Positions 32,450 through 43,315 are shown, counted from the stretch's first letter. The stretch is 64,000 nt of DNA from Eutreptiella sp. 'Long Island Sound 2002' (GCA_964036045.1 OZ038385.1:60979919-61043918), one strand, 5' to 3'. Notes: a model not told the origin generated them from the sequence alone. Numbers and translations are program-made.

Positions 32450-33416
32450 CTAACTTGTCGTTACGTGGCACAAATCTTTGGGTGAAACCCTTACCTTTGC
32501 CTTTGCCTCCTTTGCCAGATCTCCGTGGATCAAAACGACCTCGTGTTGAAAACGAACGGAAAGAACTACGATGCGAGTAAGGGGAGAAACGCGTGCCTCT
32601 CAGGTCTTTTTGTAATTTGTTGCGCGACTGAAGTAGTGACATGTCATCCTTCGAGAGTAACTCTGGTGCAATCGCAGGTTGTTCAAACCGTTTATCTACT
32701 GCCACTCGCCGGGAGCTTTGGATGCTGTAGTCCAACGCACCCAACATTGCAAACAAATGTTCACATAGTACCAATGAAACAGGTGCTTCCGGAGCTACCG
32801 TTGTGTCATCTTCGCGTGCTAAGACTATTCCCAGGACTCGCATGGCGTCTTTTACCTGTTGTTCCCAACGACGCTTCTCCGCGTCCGCTGGATGTTTGTG
32901 CGTTGGCGCGTTATTAACAGCTGCCCTATGGAACTCGTCGAACACTGGCAGGTGCTTCAACATATTTTTTCTGCGAAACTCGTCTTGCAAAACCTTTCGC
33001 TCTTCCAGGAGTGCAGACAAGCGTGAAGGAAGCGACCAAAACTTATCGCGCCACACGAACGTGGACTCCTTGTCCGACGCGGGGCCAGCGTGGTCCTTGG
33101 GACAGCTCAAAGTTTCGCATGCCAAGAAGACGTCTTCGCGATGCGACGACGTTCCTGTTCTGCCAATGTCGTCGCCCTTTAAGGTGAGTAAGGCATCACG
33201 AACCAAGGCCATCGTGTCTTTGACAGTGGCCAGTGTTTTCTTTCCTGTAAGTTTGGAATACAGTGACGCTGCCTGCCAAGGACTGAGACCACTCATTGCG
33301 CCTTCCTCTGCCAACTGTGCTGCATGTTCCAACGACTCAGAACTCAGGTTCCACGCCGAATCCGGCAATTTCAGCACGAACTCGTGAAAATCCAGTGTCT
33401 CATTTCCTTCTGTCAT
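32430..33416 (-). CDS. DIRS-like ORF1 (gag-like), 328 aa
   Basis: First gene after the 5' terminal repeat. The protein is helical and mixed charge, with a basic C-terminus rich in Arg, Ser and Gly (RGRFDPRRSGKGGKGKGKG) that probably binds RNA. No CCHC knuckle is present, as is usual in DIRS ORF1 products. Starts at ATG 33416 about 100 bp inside the inverted repeat and ends with TAG at 32430-32432. Confidence 0.75.
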   Translation of the reverse strand: MTEGNETLDFHEFVLKLPDSAWNLSSESLEHAAQLAEEGAMSGLSPWQAASLYSKLTGKKTLATVKDTMALVRDALLTLKGDDIGRTGTSSHREDVFLACETLSCPKDHAGPASDKESTFVWRDKFWSLPSRLSALLEERKVLQDEFRRKNMLKHLPVFDEFHRAAVNNAPTHKHPADAEKRRWEQQVKDAMRVLGIVLAREDDTTVAPEAPVSLVLCEHLFAMLGALDYSIQSSRRVAVDKRFEQPAIAPELLSKDDMSLLQSRNKLQKDLRGTRFSPYSHRSSFRSFSTRGRFDPRRSGKGGKGKGKGFTQRFVPRNDKLDERPQQ

Positions 33417-33518
33417 TTTGTTAAAATTTTATATCCTTAAAACATTTTGGAATGCATCAGAAATCAAAGCTCTGGGTACAGCAAATCACTAGTTGAACAA
33501 CTCAGTGAGCGCGTGACC

Positions 33519-33866
33519 GGTTTTAAGAGCATGGGAGGTTAATAGTGGTTGGAGCATGTAAGGAGTACTGATTTTCCAAATTTTTTATTATACTACGGTT
33601 TTCTCTGAGATCGTCGAGGACAGGTCGTAGCTTAGAGGAAAAACATAACTCTAAGGTTGGTAGAGTGTGGGTTCAAACCCCATGGGGGGTATTTGAGGTC
33701 AAAAATTTCATTTTTCATGTATAATACCATTTTTGTGTATATTTTGAGGGTGCCCGTTTCAATGAAAGGTAGCAAAGGGCACCAAAAGAGCAGAAAACAG
33801 AGAAAACAAACCGGTTTTAAGGAGTTGGCCCATATATTGGGATTGTGTAGTGCTAGCTGAGCCAGC
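33519..33866 (-). repeat. Right inverted terminal repeat of the DIRS-like element
   Basis: Reverse complement of the left repeat from ggttttaagagc outward, with a side-specific tip ending gctagctgagccagc. That tip is found in reverse complement in the internal complementary region. On the minus strand this is the 5' end of the element. Confidence 0.85.
33628..33680 (+). promoter_or_regulatory. tRNA-like A box and B box in the DIRS terminal repeat
   Basis: TAGCTTAGAGG (33628-33638) fits the A-box consensus TRGCNNARYGG closely, and GGTTCAAACCC (33670-33680) is a perfect B box; they are 31 nt apart. Between them CTCTA/TAGAG closes a 7-nt loop like an anticodon arm, and the B box sits in a short stem like a T arm. 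D stem, acceptor stem and U33 are missing, so this is not a functional tRNA. The same boxes are present in the left repeat on the minus strand (29155-29165 and 29113-29123). They could serve as an RNA polymerase III promoter. Confidence 0.55.
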
Positions 33867-34920
33867 AGGGGGGTTTTTTAGTACGCACCAGGGAGCATGG
33901 CTGTGGTCACGCACTGCGTCGCGGAAAATGACGCGCCTCGCCGCAGGGTGCGTATGGCCGTCCAATTTATTGTAAAATTGAGACGTTTCTCGACTTCACC
34001 GCTTCGTTTAATTATGGTGCTCTCAACGTGTGAGACGGTCATGCCAATTGGTTCATCTAAATGAGAATTAAAAGGACGAAATTGAGACTCATTCTTCCTA
34101 ATTGAGTCATCCATGCGTGCCTTTAACAATAACAATACCAAGAAGCAATTCACCAATTTGCAACCAGCAACAGAACACCTCGGCTGTCTACGTACCCGTT
34201 GGCTCAGCTGGATCCAGCTGACATCCTTCACCATGGTTCTGTATTTTTTTTTTTAGATGCGGATTATTTTTTTCAGAAGAAATATGTTTTCTTCGCTAAA
34301 AAAATATTCCGCATTAAAAAAGATATTCCGTGCAAAAAAAATTTTCGCGCTAAAAAAAATTACTCAGAAATTTTTTTGCTTCGCGCAGTATTTTTCTTTA
34401 GCGCAAATGCCGCAAATTTTAGAAGTGGTAAAAAAAGTGTTATGGGTGATTCCCTAGGCACCTGTGGGAGACGTGGTGTGTGCGGAGACCCCATGACAGC
34501 ACGGGTGATGAAGCAAGTTTGATTTTGACCGCCCCCCCCCTCCCCCCTCAGCTTGGACCACCAACCGCCCACCCACCCCTCTAGACCCCTTCTGGAGCGC
34601 CAGATTAGCACGACGGGGCGCTATACAAATGTTGTTTGTTGCCCAGACATGTTAAATGCAATTGTCAGCCCGCGGACAAAGGGCCCCTTGCGCAGGATGC
34701 TGCCACCCACATTGAGCATTGTGTCTGATCCATTTACTCCTCAAGCGGAGCTGCTAGCCTTGCTGGCGGTGCTCAACTCAGCAATGAGTGTGGGCGCAGC
34801 GTGGAACCGCGTGGCCACCAGCGTTTGGTGGCCCGTTGTGGAAACCCGCGAGTGGAATTGCGGTACACAATTTGAAATGTGGGGTGTTCAACTTGTTTGT
34901 TTGTTTCACAACCCCATATT
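33867..34920. other. Spacer between the DIRS element and a 48-bp repeat
   Basis: Begins with a fragment of the GTACTAAAA array, then mixed sequence with an A/T-rich block at 34240-34440 and a C-run near 34535. No convincing gene. Confidence 0.45.
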
Positions 34921-34924
34921 GGTC

Positions 34925-35125
34925 AGTATTGTTGCGCCCCTTGATTTTGGGTTAGAGATTCACAATCCACGCTTTGTTGCGGGGCCCCTTGAGGTGGGGT
35001 TAAGGACTCGCAATTCACACTTTGTTGCGTGGTCCCTAGAGTTGGGGTTAGGGACTCGTAGTCCACGATTTGTTGCGTGGCCCCTTGAGTTGGGGTTAGG
35101 GACTCGCAATGCACGAGGTCATGTT
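34925..35125. repeat. 48-bp tandem repeat, about 4 copies
   Basis: The string tttgttgcgtgg recurs at 34973, 35021 and 35069, with a more diverged first copy near 34928. Each is followed by cccttgagttggggttagggactcg. The unit is 16 codons long, so a 16-residue repeat (LELGLGTRSPRFVAWP type) is open on the plus strand and a different one (CESLTPTQGATQQ type) on the minus strand. Neither can be supported as a protein. Confidence 0.85.
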
Positions 35126-35261
35126 GCCATGTGTGCCGATTAAGATGCAAAGCGTTGGTTTACTGGACTTTACCTTAAGCTCCTCAACCATAGGGTACCT
35201 TACTTTCCTATTTCTTACCCTACCCTGCCCCGTTTTGGCATACAGCTCGTAACACCTTACA

Positions 35262-37023
35262 ATGTCTGACAAGTGTGTTTGTGGGGTAGCTGGCGAGCTA
35301 CCTATTGCTAGCCTGGGAACCGGCTTGCAGGAGGCGTTTGCTGCTATCTCACCCCACACCACAACAGCATGCATGGGCTGTTTCAAGCTTGCCAATGCAG
35401 CGGCCCTACAGAGCCTCTTTGCTGCTACCCCGTCCCCGCAACCTACCCAGCAATACCAACGACGGCAACAACCGAACCTACGCCCGAGACGCCATGTGAC
35501 GAAGACACTGGGTTCGCAACTTTGGACAGCCAAGCCTTCCGCACGAAAAAACTTGCAAGCACGGCGGCTAGACCTATTGATGGTCGTTTTATGTCGAAAC
35601 CCGGTCACAACCGTCGCTATGAGTGTGGGGAGCAAGGTTGCGGAACCCAGCGATGGGTCTACCACGACCACGATGCTGGTTGTTGGAGGGTTAAAGAAGT
35701 CGGGATCTGTGAGCACAACACCCATTTAGCACACATGCAAGGCACAGCCCTGCATTTGCCGCTACGAATGACGCTGAAGCTGCAAGATTTGATAGCTGGT
35801 AATTGTCCCGAGCGGGCACTGGCTCTTATGCGGGAGGCATTTCCGAGTGACGCATTGGTGAACAAAATGACCGCCCGGTGGATAACCAATTGGTCGCAGC
35901 GTCGTATGCCACCGCCCCCTAGTACCAAGGGGGCATTGGAGAAGTGGATCAATGATTTGGCCCCTGAGACGAACGACGGGCATGACCATTATTGCTTCAT
36001 GCACACCATCAATGAGGATGGGTCATGCTTTGTTGCGGGCTTTACCACACCAAACCTCATCCGTAATGCGCGGAGAGGTCGAGGAGAGGATTACCTATCC
36101 ATTGATGGGCAATTCTCGATAACCGTAGAAGGCTTCACAATGCAAATTGTGGGCACATGTGACCGGGCACATCACTTGTTGCCCTTGGCCGTGTGTGTGG
36201 CCACTGCGGAACGCAAGGAAGTGGTGTGTCCGTTTTTGGCAGCCCCTCGTGAAGAAGTTGAGAAGGACGGTATGCCCTGGGCGCCGACAAAGGGGATAGC
36301 CGATCATGCAGACACCTTCCGAGACGAGCTTGTTGCGCAATTCTCCGGCATGGAGGTTGCAGACTGCTTCTTCCACGTGGCCAAGAAAGTCCGAGATAAA
36401 GCTCCAATGCTCGGGTCCTTCTACAAACCCGTGATCACAGGAGTTCGTCGGGTGTCTCAGTTGCCATCAGCGACGGTGCATCAACAAAAGAAGCGGGACA
36501 TGCTACGTGAATGGTCAACAATGGGTGTGTGAGAGCAATTCCTCCGTGCATTTGAAAAGGAGTACGTTGGTACTTCATGGTGTATGGCCACTCTTCCGGC
36601 TGGGTACCCCACCACAAACAATGCGCAAGAGGTTCTGGTGTGAAGCGTGTTTGGACGAGGCACGAGCGGCGTCCGTTGGTACCATTTTTGGACACGGTGA
36701 AGCGGATGCTCCGCAATTGGTCACATGACCGGTGTGAGGCCGTGCCCGGTCTGTATCCTAACAAGGCGCATATTGCGCGGATAGCAGCTACGCGTGACGA
36801 GCACATGGTGTATCGCGGGGGATATTGGTGGTCAAAAGCGTCTGCAAATGGTGTGCCCTGTGCCATCACCGCACAAGAGGCCATCACGCTGCAGCAAGCA
36901 CTGCAAGCGGGGCCGCTCGACGAGGAGGCTTGCAACTTGCTTGAGGAGTACCGACGCTTCAATGCGGAACATTGCCTATGCATTGAGCCTTACCTAGTGC
37001 CACGAAACTACCTGCAAATGTGA
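35262..37023 (+). pseudogene. MULE-type transposase, broken by frameshifts and a stop
   Basis: The likely N-terminus (MSDKCVCGVAGELP, from 35262) shifts frame near 35,470 into the main frame. That frame shows a WRKY/GCM1-like zinc finger (RYECGEQGCG ... ICEHNTH), then the transposase core: YLSIDGQFSITVEGF (first Asp), HLLPLAVCVATAERKE, IADHADTFRDEL (second Asp), and DCFFHVAKKVRDK. An in-frame TGA at 36530-36532 follows, but the same frame continues with AGYPTTNNAQE, typical of the MULE C-terminal part, and one more shift leads to KRVWTRHERRPLVPFLDTV. So at least two frameshifts and one stop have accumulated. Terminal inverted repeats were not found by eye. Confidence 0.75.
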
Positions 37024-37470
37024 TCATGGAGCAATAGGGCTGCGTGCAAAAGACGGGCAACAGAAAACTTTTTCTGGAGTCATCCAGCTGAAGGAAGAAA
37101 TTGGGCTGGTGAGGGATAGGTGAAAGACCCCGGGCGCCCGTCATTCGCACAACCAGTTTTTACCAGCAGAACCGCTAGTGCCTTCAGCCCATCATGTTTG
37201 CATGGCATGTGTCGATCTTGAGCCCAACCAAGGACAACCGCAGTCACAGATCTGCAACCTCTACACTGTTGGACAAACAACGTGATATGAGGCCTGTCCC
37301 CCAAATCTGAGCGTTGACAGAGCCCCGGAGGTGCAGTACTCAGTATGGGTTTGAGTCGGGAGATTAGGGACGTTCTGGTGGCTTGAATGTGTGAACCTGT
37401 ATGTTGTTCGACATCTGCTGCTTCCTCCAAACCAACCGTCAGTTGTGGCTCTGCAACATGAAAAGTTCCT
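36994..37470 (-). CDS. Two exons of a spliced host-like gene, unknown function
   Basis: Exon 37164-37470 starts after tttgctgcag and reads GTFHVAEPQLTVGLEEAADV through QQCRGCRSVTAVVLGWAQD to ALAVLL. A 76-bp intron (CTG|GTAAAA ... cttccttcag) leads to exon 36994-37087 reading LDDSRKSFLLPVFCTQPYC and SMITFAGSFVAL, ending at GTAAGG (or at an earlier GTAGTT, 37012). The joined frame is open with balanced composition and paired cysteines. Its last bases overlap the end of the broken MULE frame on the other strand. Order and strand suggest it may belong to the same gene as 38339-38964. Confidence 0.45.
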
Positions 37471-38338
37471 CTGCAGCAAATGCCGGGGCTGGACTGACAC
37501 ACACACACATGGGAGAAACAATGCTGCTGTCTGAACTTTTCTGCCGTGCTATTTCTCTTTTGAAGACATCTTTGCTTGTGACCATAGCAACAATCCTTGA
37601 CTCTGTTTCGCGGGTATGACCAGAATCGTGAAAAATGTAAGTCGTGTACAAAAACACCGTATAGTCGTGTAATTTGTTTTTTTTGCTGTAAATGCGCGTA
37701 ATTTATTTTTTCAAAATCACGCCCAAGAGAAGAGTCCTGGCAGGGCCATGGCCAACATCCAGTGTGCCTGCACTGGGAACAAAATCAGGCTCAAGAAAAA
37801 GAGTCCCGACAGGGCCACAGCGAAAAAAAAAAATTACACGACTATACGGTTTTTTTGTTACGCGCATTTACAGCGAAAAAAAAAATTACACGAATTACAA
37901 CATACACCCAGAATCTTCCTGCTGGGGCTTTGGTTGCAGCACTGATCAAAGATCTCCAACAGGTCTCACGTTCAGTTGCACTGAAACGGAACATCAAGGC
38001 ACCCACAACCTCAAGAACCAGTGCGCCTCGGCACACGCAGCTCAGCTCACCTCAGCTCAGGGAAGGGTAATGCGGTGCCGCTTGCACGCGACGTACTCAA
38101 GAACATATCCAGGCAAAACAAGAGATCAGTGTCGTGTGGGCATTGAGACGGAATATTCCATGCCCAAAAAACCGTGCTGGGCACTGTGCTGCAGTTTGCT
38201 CGTCAGGGATTCGGTGCCAGTCTGGCAAAGATTTGAATCAGCCCTTGTGGACAATATGTCCAGCGCAGTACCCTCAGGCAAAGACAAAGCGCTGCCTTGA
38301 CAGTGGCAGGTAGAGGCTATGGATTATGCAGAGCACTC

Positions 38339-38964
38339 TCAAGTCCAAGGTTTGGGCCCTCCCAAGTCGCATGAGCACCGCGCACAGAATGCTCCCTGCG
38401 CTTTCAGACCAGAGCTGCCGCGGTAACTTTCTGCGTTCACAACTTCTGCGGGGTCTGCAGACACCAAACAGGCATCACTGCCCAATGTTCACACAGGCTG
38501 CAGACTCTCTCCACCCAAGATTAAGCGCTGCCGATGCACGTTGAGGCAAAGGGCACGTCACCCTTACCGCAGCGAAGAATAACAGTGCGCAGGATGAAAT
38601 CAGGGCCAGCGCCGCAGGGTTCACATGTCATATTGAATTTACAAACATTTACATGGCCATTTAGTTGAGCAATTGGCAACCACAGTGCAGTCGCCTTCTT
38701 TCCCCCAACTGGCAATCTGCGTGCCGAATTATCTGCACCCAGCATACAATATGTCTTATGGTCTTGTGCTGCAGGGACTGCACTGCACTCCATGGCATGA
38801 ACCTTGTACAAACCTCCACCACAGCTATGGCCTCCAACATTTGAGGGGATGAGCAACGCAGAGCTATGGGTCCTCTTGTTATTGATTGTTGGGGCGCATA
38901 CTTGAGAATGAGCGGCGTACTGCTCGTCACGGCCAAGAGTGCAGGGCAATACCCACAGCATCAC
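38339..38964 (-). CDS. Two exons of a Cys-rich spliced gene
   Basis: The upstream exon (38568 to about 38964) reads GGHSCGGGLYKVHAMECSAV, then NVCKFNMTCEPCGAGPDFIL and ends at CGCTGCG|GTAAGG. A 113-bp intron ends in tgtctgcag. The next exon (from 38454) reads DPAEVVNAESYRGSSGLKAQ and FCARCSCDLGG, closing with TGA at 38339 unless it is spliced further. Joining the two gives VILRCDPAEVV in frame. Regular Cys spacing suggests a secreted or extracellular domain; no family is recognised. The exon start is unclear and nearly touches the 3' end of the nitrilase gene. Confidence 0.5.
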
Positions 38965-39007
38965 ACACTTGCATTAAGAAGTGACCATGTTAGTGTGTCG
39001 CAATGCT

Positions 39008-40075
39008 TTACTGCAGAGCAGGAGCCGAGGTCACGTCAATGGGCATCCGCTTGCCGAGGAGCCTCGCCCCCCTTTGCAGCCACTCACGAAACAGCGGGTT
39101 GTCATCAGCAAACCCGCTGGTCGTGGGGCCACTGTCGATAGCAATGTCAGCGTACACGATGTGCTCGCCCGTGTGCCGCGCGCGCGCCAGGACGCGGCCA
39201 CCTGGGCTGATGATCTGCGAATTGCCGTGCGAGCCTGCAAACGTACCGGCGTGGCCCCGGGACGGCACGGCATGGACTGCCGCACCAGTGTTGGCCTGGA
39301 CGAGGTGGATGTTGGCCTCCTGAGCACGCCCCTGATACAGCGTCCCCACGCTGGAGTAGTATTTGTCGTCCCCGTAACTGCGCTCCGAGGACAGGGCAAA
39401 GAGCACACGTGCACCGACAAGCACGGGCAGCAGCGCCACATGCGGGAAGTAGGCGTCCGCACAGATCTGCAGCGCGGCGCTCACGTTCTTCGCAATTGTG
39501 AACGTATCGAGCCACTTCCCGAGTGCGCCGTCGGGGCCCGCGGAGTGCATCTTGGCCTGGCGGTATGCCCTCCGCCCCCGATCGTCGATCACCAGGGCCG
39601 TGTTGTACCAGCACTTCTGCACCGTGCAGCCACTGGGCAGCTGCGACGGGGGAACCCGCGCCACGGGGGTGAAGTACTGTGGCAGTCCAATGATTGCCCA
39701 GATGCCGTGCTCAGCACAAGCGCGTGCAACGGCCACCTCCGCAGCCGCCATTTCCGCCTCTGTCCCTGCGCGCAACGCCGCCGCATCGTACCGCACCAGC
39801 GACATCTCCGGAAAGACTGCCACTTCTACCCCCAGCTCTGCCGCCTTGGCCAGATACTGCACAACCTTTGCAGTCCGCGCCCGTGTCTCGGTCGCAGCGC
39901 TCCGGTTTTCGCCGTCAGCGAAGTCAGTGAGCTGGACGGCGGCCACGCGCAGCGCGGTGGCACCAGCCGGTGTGGGGTCAAAGGGCCACACTCCGGCGAC
40001 CGGGCCGTTCCAGCGGGGCGGTGAGGCCTGTGCCCGGAGAAAGATGAGGATAAACACGGTCACGACGGTGATCAT
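39008..40075 (-). CDS. Carbon-nitrogen hydrolase (nitrilase superfamily), 355 aa
   Basis: Hydrolyses a carbon-nitrogen bond of a nitrile, amide or carbamoyl substrate; the exact substrate cannot be told. The catalytic triad is visible: Glu90 in VFPEMSL, Lys175 in YRQAKMH and Cys205 in LQICADAYFP. The N-terminus MITVVTVFILIFLRAQASP looks like a signal peptide or signal anchor, so the enzyme is likely secreted or in an endomembrane compartment, as in the vanin/biotinidase-like branches, although the length fits a single catalytic domain. It is one uninterrupted exon from ATG to TAA. GC content is higher than in neighbouring spliced genes. Confidence 0.88.
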   Translation of the reverse strand: MITVVTVFILIFLRAQASPPRWNGPVAGVWPFDPTPAGATALRVAAVQLTDFADGENRSAATETRARTAKVVQYLAKAAELGVEVAVFPEMSLVRYDAAALRAGTEAEMAAAEVAVARACAEHGIWAIIGLPQYFTPVARVPPSQLPSGCTVQKCWYNTALVIDDRGRRAYRQAKMHSAGPDGALGKWLDTFTIAKNVSAALQICADAYFPHVALLPVLVGARVLFALSSERSYGDDKYYSSVGTLYQGRAQEANIHLVQANTGAAVHAVPSRGHAGTFAGSHGNSQIISPGGRVLARARHTGEHIVYADIAIDSGPTTSGFADDNPLFREWLQRGARLLGKRMPIDVTSAPALQ

Positions 40076-41479
40076 TGATCAAATCGAATTAAACAAGACA
40101 CTCAGAACGTCCGCAATCATGGAGGCACAGGGAAGGTAGGAAAGCGCAATGCCGGCGGATAATGCCATCCGAACGAATCAGCCATGACACTTTGCGTAAG
40201 GGGCCTTTCAGAGAAAACATCGAGGGATTTGACGTCCACAGCACGCCCGCCCCCCCCACCCCCAACCCCCGTGTTTTTGGACAACTGAAAGGATGGGCCA
40301 CACATTGCACTTCTGCAGTTGGACAAGGGGTGCACGCAGTCAAACTCCTCGTGCCCCCAACACCATGTTTGCCAGAGTGTATGGGTGAGTCTGGCTTCAA
40401 CTGCTTCACTTAACCGTTCTGTAAAGTGTCCTTCAGGCATCGGCACAGAAATTGCAACATCCTGGGAGGGCCTGCAGGGTCATGAAGGGAGGGGGGGCAA
40501 CCAGATTACAACCAAACGCCTCAAATTGAAATCATTGTCTGTATGCTGGGAATAATAATCAGAACGGAGGATGGGGGTCGGAGAGGGGAGTATTTCCTCC
40601 TTTACTCGCTTCCATTTTTTCCCCGCTACAAAATGTGGCGCTGGGGTAGGGAGACCGGGGTTCGGTCTGATGGGGGTTCCTCGTACTTCGGCATGCCGTC
40701 CCTGGCTGCATTTCCGCACAAATTTTCAGCATTCCTGGCAAGAGCTTTCCGGCCCCATACGAGCCCTCAAATCCCCCAGAAACGGCAAAAACACCTTTCC
40801 AAAACCCACCCGCCATGGCTCTGCAGCCAAGATGGTATTTCAGGCTCTCATTGGACCCTTTGATCATTCACTCACCCCAGTGGTTTGTGGCACCAACCAA
40901 CCACTGCACTTGGAGCGGTGATTGGATCGCCTGACTGGTGGATCACAGGATCCCAAAGACTGTAAATGCACCAGAAAGTTTTCAAATCTTGCAAATGCCT
41001 GTTGAGTATAACCTCTGCTGGTTGGCTTGGTTGGCTGTAAATTGTCCCCAACTGCTGTCGGTTAGTCCCCAGCTGCGGTTGGTCTGCAACAACCGTCCTG
41101 AAGCCCATCAGTTGCTGACAACTGCTGCTGCTAGCCTTCACGCAGACGAACCCACGAGGTGACAATGTTTTACCCCTGTTCCTGAGCTGGTTGCGAGCTT
41201 TCAGTATTACTCAAGTTGCAACCAAAGGAAGACTGAGTACCACCGCGGGGTATGAGCTGTGCTGTGCTGGCCTGTCGGCTCGAGGCGTCAGTGGTGGTGG
41301 TCTATTGGGGGAGAGGGGTGGGGTGCATGACAAACCAGGTGTTACAGCAATGCATGGCAGCGGTGTGTTCATCAATCTGCAAAACGAGCAGTGCTCAAGA
41401 TTGCAACAGGAAGTGGTTCGAGATGCAGGAGCTGCATATCCAGGGGTTTGCACAACCAGTCACACTTCCCAAACATCTT
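40076..41479. other. Intergenic or intronic sequence, no firm exon
   Basis: Several short frames on both strands look partly protein-like (for example plus 41340-41480 and minus 40117-40446), but none has both a good acceptor and a continuing frame. I cannot assign a gene. Confidence 0.35.
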
Positions 41480-41830
41480 GACATTTTGAGTTGGTGGGTT
41501 GATGGGTACGACACTTGTGGAGTCGGTCACTGGGTGGCTCGAACATTGTTGGAGTTCTCGTGCGGACGTGCAAACAACTTGTACCGTTGATTTCTGGGTG
41601 GACTAAACACTTGTGAAGTTTGTTTGTGGGGGGACATAACGCTGTTGGAATCGGTTTGTGGATGGACACCACCTTTGTGGAGTCAGTCTATGGATGGGCA
41701 GAACAGTCATTGACTTCTTTGGTTGATGGGCAGAACACTTGTGGAGTCGGTCTATGGATGAATAGAGCAGTGGTGGAGTTCTTCAGTCAATGGGCAGAGC
41801 ACTTGTGGGCCGGGTGAGTGTGTCGACATG
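41480..41830. repeat. Degenerate minisatellite with cacttgtggagtcgg core
   Basis: The phrase acttgtggagtcggtctatggatg and diverged forms recur roughly every 30-65 bp, with gttgatgggcagaac between them. The copies are too diverged for a single unit length. Confidence 0.6.
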
Positions 41831-42584
41831 ACACTGTTAAAGTTGGTTTGTGAATGAACACGATATTTGTGGACTGGGTTTGTGGGTGGACATAACCTTG
41901 ACACATGAACACATTACTGACAGCTGTCCATCCATCTTTGATTGGAAGGATTAGGGTTAGTGGCTTAGCAGTAACAGCCACTAGGGAGGGGCATGCCTTA
42001 GTACATGTTAATTTGGAGCTACATCCACTAGCGGGTGTACCTTAGTACACTGTATCCCAGGTACATGGTATGCCTTTCATGGAAGAGGGCGTGAGAGGGC
42101 CATGTGGTGGCACCTGCCAGATGCAGTGGCAGGTGCCTCATGCTGCTGTAGGCAACACGCTAGGGGGGAGTTGTCGCACGGTGCGTGCACGGTGCGCGCA
42201 CGGTTCAATATTTTTGGAATATTCACCCAGCTTCTACCCCATTGAACAGCCACCACAGAACCACACCCAGGGTCCCAATTTCTGCACCCTGCAGCCCTTG
42301 CTGGCATAGCAGGAATTTTTATTTTTTGTTCTGATGCTTGTCACAGGTCCCAGGGTCCTAATTTCTGCACCTTGCAGCTCTTGCTAGAAGACCAGAATTG
42401 AAGTGAAATTCTCCATGAAGACCTGCCGTTCCAAAGGTCGGGTTGCACGCATTTTAAATATATCCGGTTGTACAGAAACAGGGAAACACGCCCTGGCCTG
42501 ATGCATAAAAGCCTTCCCCCGCACAGTGAAGGGTTGTGCCCAAGCGGGAGGGGACAAGACGCACAGAGAGGGGCTTATTTTCAG

Positions 42585-42778
42585 TGCAGTTTCCACCACG
42601 CTCTCTCAGATCCTATGAGTGCCACGGCGTCGTCTCACACCCCCACTTCTGGGCGAAGCACCCCTCCCCTCTTACCGTAGCACTCAGCCAACAGAATGCA
42701 CCGTTTAATAGAAAGAAAGGAAAATTTGGAAAAGGAAATTTTCAAAAAGGGGGCAAGCAATGGTCAACCAACAGCTGA
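42585..42778 (+). CDS. Probable terminal exon with basic C-terminus
   Basis: After the acceptor cttattttcag the plus frame reads QFPPRSLRSYECHGVVSHPH and ends KGKFGKGNFQKGGKQWSTNS, TGA. The basic Gly/Lys tail resembles RNA-binding tails. Upstream exons could not be set. Confidence 0.42.
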
Positions 42779-42869
42779 ATAGCTGTCCTGCATCCAGACC
42801 AACCATGAAGAACCCAATGTTGTGGAACAAAATCAGGCTTTCTGGATCTGGGTAATAAACAATACTCAA

Positions 42870-43315
42870 AAATATGCACGGTGCGCGCACGGATCAAGCA
42901 ACACCCCCTAGAGGCGGAGTCCGTGGAGGTCAGCCGCGGCTGCATGGCTTTGGCACCATGGTGGGCGTTGTTGAAAGTGCACCATGAGGTATGATGGAAG
43001 ACTTGGCATACAGGGGCATGAAAGTGCAATGGTTCCCAAGGCACTAGTGCTTGGTGTGTGCACCAAGGTCGTTGAAGGGGTTGGCACTGTTTGGCCATAT
43101 TGCATCATGTCCCACCCCCACCACAGGAGATTCAGATTGTGTCTGACGTTGCTTGGCGCCTCGGTAGAGTTCCAGGTGTCGTATACAGCACCGGTAGACA
43201 ACCGAGGCCCCAAGTTCAAGAGAAAACATTCTTTGTGGATCCGTCACCAATGATAAGGTTCTTGGTCCTATCTCCAGATACCCACAACAGATGTTGTTTT
43301 CAAGCCTTTGGCTGA
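42870..43315 (+). CDS. Spliced gene, 3' exons, unknown function
   Basis: Exon about 42870-42988 reads EAESVEVSRGCMALAPWWAL and LLKVHHE; a candidate 25-nt intron (42989-43013, GAG|GTATGA ... catacag) contains an in-frame stop and its removal joins to GHESAMVPKALVLGVCTK; a second intron (43068-43126, or from 43080) ends in ccaccacag; the last exon 43127-43315 reads EIQIVSDVAWRLGRVPGVV and ends CCFQAFG, TGA. The last exon is convincing; the first depends on the 25-nt intron being real. It converges tail to tail with a minus-strand exon ending at 43341, only 25 bp away. Confidence 0.45.

Larger units (their letters stand above)
28890..33866 (-). mobile_element. DIRS-like tyrosine-recombinase retrotransposon, apparently full length
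   Basis: 4,977 bp with inverted terminal repeats (28890-29274 and 33519-33866), three overlapping minus-strand genes in the order ORF1, RT/RNase H, tyrosine recombinase, and an internal complementary region at 29347-29462 just after the recombinase gene. This is the architecture of DIRS elements, which use a tyrosine recombinase instead of an integrase and integrate without target duplication. All three frames are open, so the copy may be intact. It interrupts a GTACTAAAA array. Confidence 0.88.

Noticed and set aside
33620-33700. Functional tRNA gene (GTT anticodon-like arm)
   Set aside because: There is no acceptor or D stem, position 33 is not T, and the sequence is part of a transposon terminal repeat.
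34553-35143. 196-codon plus frame with a 16-residue repeat
   Set aside because: Driven by the 48-bp repeat, with an equally open opposite-strand frame; no start context or domain.
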